DNA from: Noviherbaspirillum soli
GTDB taxonomy: Bacteria > Pseudomonadota > Gammaproteobacteria > Burkholderiales > Burkholderiaceae_D
Length of the DNA stretch: 64,000 nucleotides
Assembly (NCBI RefSeq): GCF_015352955.1
Contig: NZ_JACYOX010000011.1
Coordinates: 62,001 to 126,000, forward strand
Reading direction: 5' to 3'
Position numbers and translations under genes: made by a program. Within the stretch, counting starts at the first letter, position 1. The number at the start of each line of letters is the position of its first letter. The notes under the pieces were generated by a model, which ran no database searches, had not been told where the DNA came from, and saw only the letters and a program-made list of their open reading frames with translations. This document shows positions 61,170-64,000 of the stretch, piece by piece.

Positions 61170-63539
61170 TCAAAACAAGCTCTGTTGGCGGCTAGTCAAT
61201 AAGGCAAAGTGATCGCCGAGAAACGGCAATATGGCATCCGCAACTGGCTGTAACTGGCGCGTCAGATAATGCTCATAGTCGATTGGCGAGCGCCGGGTTT
61301 CCAGAGGCTCTGGACCGGCCGTCGTCATCACATAGCGTATCCATCCACGGTTCTGATATTGCTGAGGACGTCCTTGTTTCCGGTTGAACTCATCCGCGAT
61401 ACGCGCGGCGCGGACATGTGGCGGGACGTTTTGCTGATATTCCTCCAAAGGTCGACGCAGACGCTTCCGATACACCAGCAGCGCATCGAGATCGCCCTTG
61501 AAGGTGCGGGCGACATAGTCCCGTATGTAGTCGCGATAGGGCTCTCCCTTGAATATGCGCAGATACAAATCCTGCTGAAATTGTTGTGCCAAGGGCGTCC
61601 AGTCGGTGCGAGCCGATTCCAATCCCTTGAAGACCAGTTCTTCCCTGCCATCGGGATTGATGATTAGGCCAGCGTAACGTTTCTTGCTGCCTTCTTCGGA
61701 ACCGCGAATGGTCGGCATTAGAAAGCGCTGGTAGTGGACATCGACCTCCAGCTCAAGAGCGCTATCCAACCCAAATTCCTGCCGCAGGTGGTTTCTCCAC
61801 CACTCGTTGACATGGTCCACCAGCCTGTTCCCTATTTCGACTGCCTGTGCCTCTGTATGAGCGACCTTCAACCAGACAAAGGTGGAATCGGTGTCGCCGT
61901 AGATGACCTGGTATTCCTCATGTTCCTCTATCAGTTCCCGCGTGCGGTGCATGATTTCATGGCCGCGCATCGTGATCGAGGACGTCAGGCGGGAATCGAA
62001 AAAGCGACACCCCGGTGTGCCGAGTACACCATAGAACGCATTCATGATGATTTTCAGGGCCGCCGAAAGCGGTTGGTTGCCTTCTCGCTTGGCTGCCTCG
62101 CGTCCTTGCCACACATGATTGACGATCGCCGGCAGGCAGTGCTTGTCCCGCGAGAACCGGGCGCCTCGAAACCCCGGCACAGTCGCACTGTCATCGGTAT
62201 TGGCGAGGCCTTCAACCAGCCCGACCGGATCGATCAGAAAGGTGCGGATAATGGAGGGGTACAGGCTCTTGTAATCCAGAACCAGCACCGAATCGTACAG
62301 GCCGGGCCGGGAATCCATGACAAAGCCGCCTGGACTGCCCTCCCCCTGCACATCGCCCAAGTTGGGCGCGACATAGCCTTGGCGGTGCATCATTGGCATA
62401 TACAGATGCTCGAACGCGGCCACGGAGCCACCGCTGCGGTCGATGCCCAGCCCGGTCAAGCTTGCGCGCTCGAGCAAAAAATTCATCAGGTCGGTTTTGG
62501 CAAAGATCCGCGTCACCAGTTCGCAATCCTTGAGGTTGTAGCGCGCAAGGGCGGGCTTGTCCTCGACAAAGCGTCGCTCGATCTCCGCCATGCGCTGGTA
62601 AGGATTGTCGATCGCCTTGCCTTCTTCCAGCAGCGTTTGCGCGACATGCTCCAGACTGAAAGATGCAAAGTGCCAGGATGCCGATCTGAGGGCTTCAATG
62701 CCGTCAATGATGACGCGACCCGCGACCGCGGCAAAAAAATGCTCCTTGCTGCCATGCTCGCGCCATTCAATCAAGCTTCCATCCCGTCCGAGGCGCAATG
62801 GCACGCGGTGGAGGTCCGCCTGCTGCTGCAGGACACGGAAGTCAAACTGCACTACGTTCCACCCGATAATCACGTCCGGATCGTGCCGCTCCATCCACCG
62901 ACACAACTGTTCAAGCAGCTCCGCACGGCTTTCGCAGTATTCCAGCGTGAAGTCGAGCTGGTCCTCACCGCCGTTGAAAGGGCCAAGCATGTACACCTGA
63001 CGCTGGCCACAACCCTCAAGGGCGATGGAATACAGGTCGCCTTGCGCACTGGTCTCGATATCCAGCGACACGGCTCTCAGGCGTGGACGGTATCCAGGTG
63101 CAGGCCTCAGATGACTGTCGATGAACTTCCCTTTGCCTGGGCCCGGCTGTCCAAGGATGCGAACAGGCGCGGTAATGAAGCGTTCCATGAGGTAACGCTC
63201 CGGGGGGCGCACGTCGGCTTCGTAGACATCGATGCCACTCTGACGCAGCCGCTTTTCCAGCTTCATCAGTTGCTGGTATAGGCTGCAATACAAGCCCACC
63301 ACAGGTCGCCGGCGAAAATCGCTCAGTGCGAGCGGACGGAACTCGACCGAACGTTCGCCGCGCAAGAATTCCTCTGCTTTCTCGCGTTGCTCGGCCGGAA
63401 TGAATGCCACGGACGGCTGCGGCGCCAGGCGCACATGGCGCGGCCCCTCATCGGTCGCGAGCCAAAAGTCGACTTCCGTGCCAGCGGCCGTGTCGCGCCA
63501 GTGGCGGGTCAACACGAAACCCTGCATTTGTTCACTCAA
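61170..63539 (-). CDS. polB: DNA polymerase II (family B)
   Basis: 789 aa, close to E. coli Pol II (783). Start GFVLTRHWRDTAAGTEVDFW aligns with the E. coli N-terminus. The exonuclease motifs (SLDIETSAQG, IIGWNVVQFDF, YNLKDCELV) and the polymerase motifs (DYKSLYPSIIRTF, KIIMNAFYGVLGTPG, YGDTDSTFVW) are all intact. TTG 63539 with GAGGT upstream is used; ATG 63527 is possible. It acts in lesion bypass and replication restart and is usually SOS-controlled; no LexA box could be placed with confidence. It is often chromosomal in this order, so its presence may indicate a chromid. Confidence 0.95.
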   Translation of the reverse strand: MSEQMQGFVLTRHWRDTAAGTEVDFWLATDEGPRHVRLAPQPSVAFIPAEQREKAEEFLRGERSVEFRPLALSDFRRRPVVGLYCSLYQQLMKLEKRLRQSGIDVYEADVRPPERYLMERFITAPVRILGQPGPGKGKFIDSHLRPAPGYRPRLRAVSLDIETSAQGDLYSIALEGCGQRQVYMLGPFNGGEDQLDFTLEYCESRAELLEQLCRWMERHDPDVIIGWNVVQFDFRVLQQQADLHRVPLRLGRDGSLIEWREHGSKEHFFAAVAGRVIIDGIEALRSASWHFASFSLEHVAQTLLEEGKAIDNPYQRMAEIERRFVEDKPALARYNLKDCELVTRIFAKTDLMNFLLERASLTGLGIDRSGGSVAAFEHLYMPMMHRQGYVAPNLGDVQGEGSPGGFVMDSRPGLYDSVLVLDYKSLYPSIIRTFLIDPVGLVEGLANTDDSATVPGFRGARFSRDKHCLPAIVNHVWQGREAAKREGNQPLSAALKIIMNAFYGVLGTPGCRFFDSRLTSSITMRGHEIMHRTRELIEEHEEYQVIYGDTDSTFVWLKVAHTEAQAVEIGNRLVDHVNEWWRNHLRQEFGLDSALELEVDVHYQRFLMPTIRGSEEGSKKRYAGLIINPDGREELVFKGLESARTDWTPLAQQFQQDLYLRIFKGEPYRDYIRDYVARTFKGDLDALLVYRKRLRRPLEEYQQNVPPHVRAARIADEFNRKQGRPQQYQNRGWIRYVMTTAGPEPLETRRSPIDYEHYLTRQLQPVADAILPFLGDHFALLTSRQQSLF

Positions 63540-63662
63540 CCTGCAACCTCAACTCCTCCCATCACGCTGTCCAATGACCCCTCATCTGGTGCACGCTATT
63601 AAATCACACCCTGGCCAGCCGAATGCCACTGTCCAGAAGTGGGAAATAGGAGCGCCGCGGCC

Positions 63663-63706
63663 AAAAAAAACCGCGATCCGACAGAAAAAATTCTGCTGGA
63701 TCGCGG
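63663..63706 (-). terminator. Intrinsic terminator
   Basis: CCGCGATCC/GGATCGCGG stem with an A/T-rich inner hairpin, followed by TTTTTTTT on the minus strand; ends the gene at 63738. Confidence 0.9.
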
Positions 63707-63737
63707 CGGGTGCCCGGTGAGCTGGGCGGGTTAGGTT

Positions 63738-63998
63738 TCAATCGGTTGCTGGAAGAGCGGGTAATCCGTTTGCCAGAGACTTCTGGAACTTGTCGATGAA
63801 GTAGTGGCGTTGCGACTCCGGCAGCTTTTCCAGCAAGGCTTTCGCCTGGCTGGACATGGCCTCGATCATATCGTTGAAGGATGACAGCCCAGAAAGGGCC
63901 AGCATGTTTCGCAAGTACGCATCGAACGGTTTCAGAAACAACGCCTGTTCAACCGGAACAAAGTAAGCCACGCCAACAAAATGGCTTACCGGACCGGG
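63738..63998 (-). CDS. Hypothetical protein, possibly continuing beyond the window
   Basis: The frame is open to the window edge; a GTG at 63971 would give 77 aa, but no SD precedes it, so the start may lie outside. The visible part is helical (SFNDMIEAMSSQAKALLEKLPESQRHYFIDKFQKS). The family is not recognised. It ends at a strong terminator and lies upstream of polB on the same strand. Confidence 0.55.
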   Translation of the reverse strand, partial: PGPVSHFVGVAYFVPVEQALFLKPFDAYLRNMLALSGLSSFNDMIEAMSSQAKALLEKLPESQRHYFIDKFQKSLANGLPALPATD

Positions 63999-64000
63999 GT

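Overview
The window looks like part of a large accessory replicon (megaplasmid or chromid) of a Burkholderiales betaproteobacterium, probably Oxalobacteraceae. The evidence is content: a BPSL0761-family small protein, an H-NS protein with the betaproteobacterial TWSGRGRMPNWL tail, GC-rich codon use, an actin-type partition locus, replicon-borne recombination genes and many orphan genes. No rRNA, tRNA or CRISPR array was found. The replicon assignment is inference.

Layout. 0-2 kb: 3' end of a CusA-type copper/silver RND pump and a CusF-like chaperone. 2-6 kb: minus-strand orphan genes, several followed by their own intrinsic terminator, then an H-NS gene. 6.5-16 kb: a signalling cluster with a GGDEF-EAL protein, a chemoreceptor, CheW and a second chemoreceptor split by an IS66-family element (12255-14651, 8-bp target duplication). 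16-23 kb: an AraC regulator, an orphan, IS3 debris and a second IS66 copy (19774-22161, its own 8-bp duplication). 23-29 kb: an OmpR-type regulator lacking the phospho-acceptor Asp, a cation/proton antiporter, a DUF4331 protein with a lipoprotein, a 57-aa GTG-start protein and an FMN-reductase-like protein. 30-37 kb: more orphan and secreted minus-strand genes, plus rdgC broken by an in-frame amber codon.

37-54 kb is the likely replicon-maintenance and DNA-processing core. It holds a UvrD-like helicase, four 17-bp iteron-like repeats, about 2 kb of diverged repeats with no convincing gene, a ParM-like actin with two paralogous ParR-like proteins, a PLD-family nuclease, an adenine methyltransferase frame broken by one stop, a YqaJ/lambda-type exonuclease, an HSP90/MORC-like ATPase, a NarL-type regulator with a membrane hybrid kinase, and an orphan protein with two putative helix-turn-helix segments. 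54-64 kb: a complete group II intron with its reverse transcriptase/maturase, an orphan, a PD-(D/E)xK-like protein, a CoiA-like protein beside a tail-anchored peptide, and DNA polymerase II (polB).

The most interesting parts are the repeat region at 39.2-41.5 kb, the ParM plus double-ParR operon, the methyltransferase/exonuclease/HSP90-like ATPase cluster, the pseudo-receiver regulator, and two otherwise full-length frames each carrying a single premature stop.
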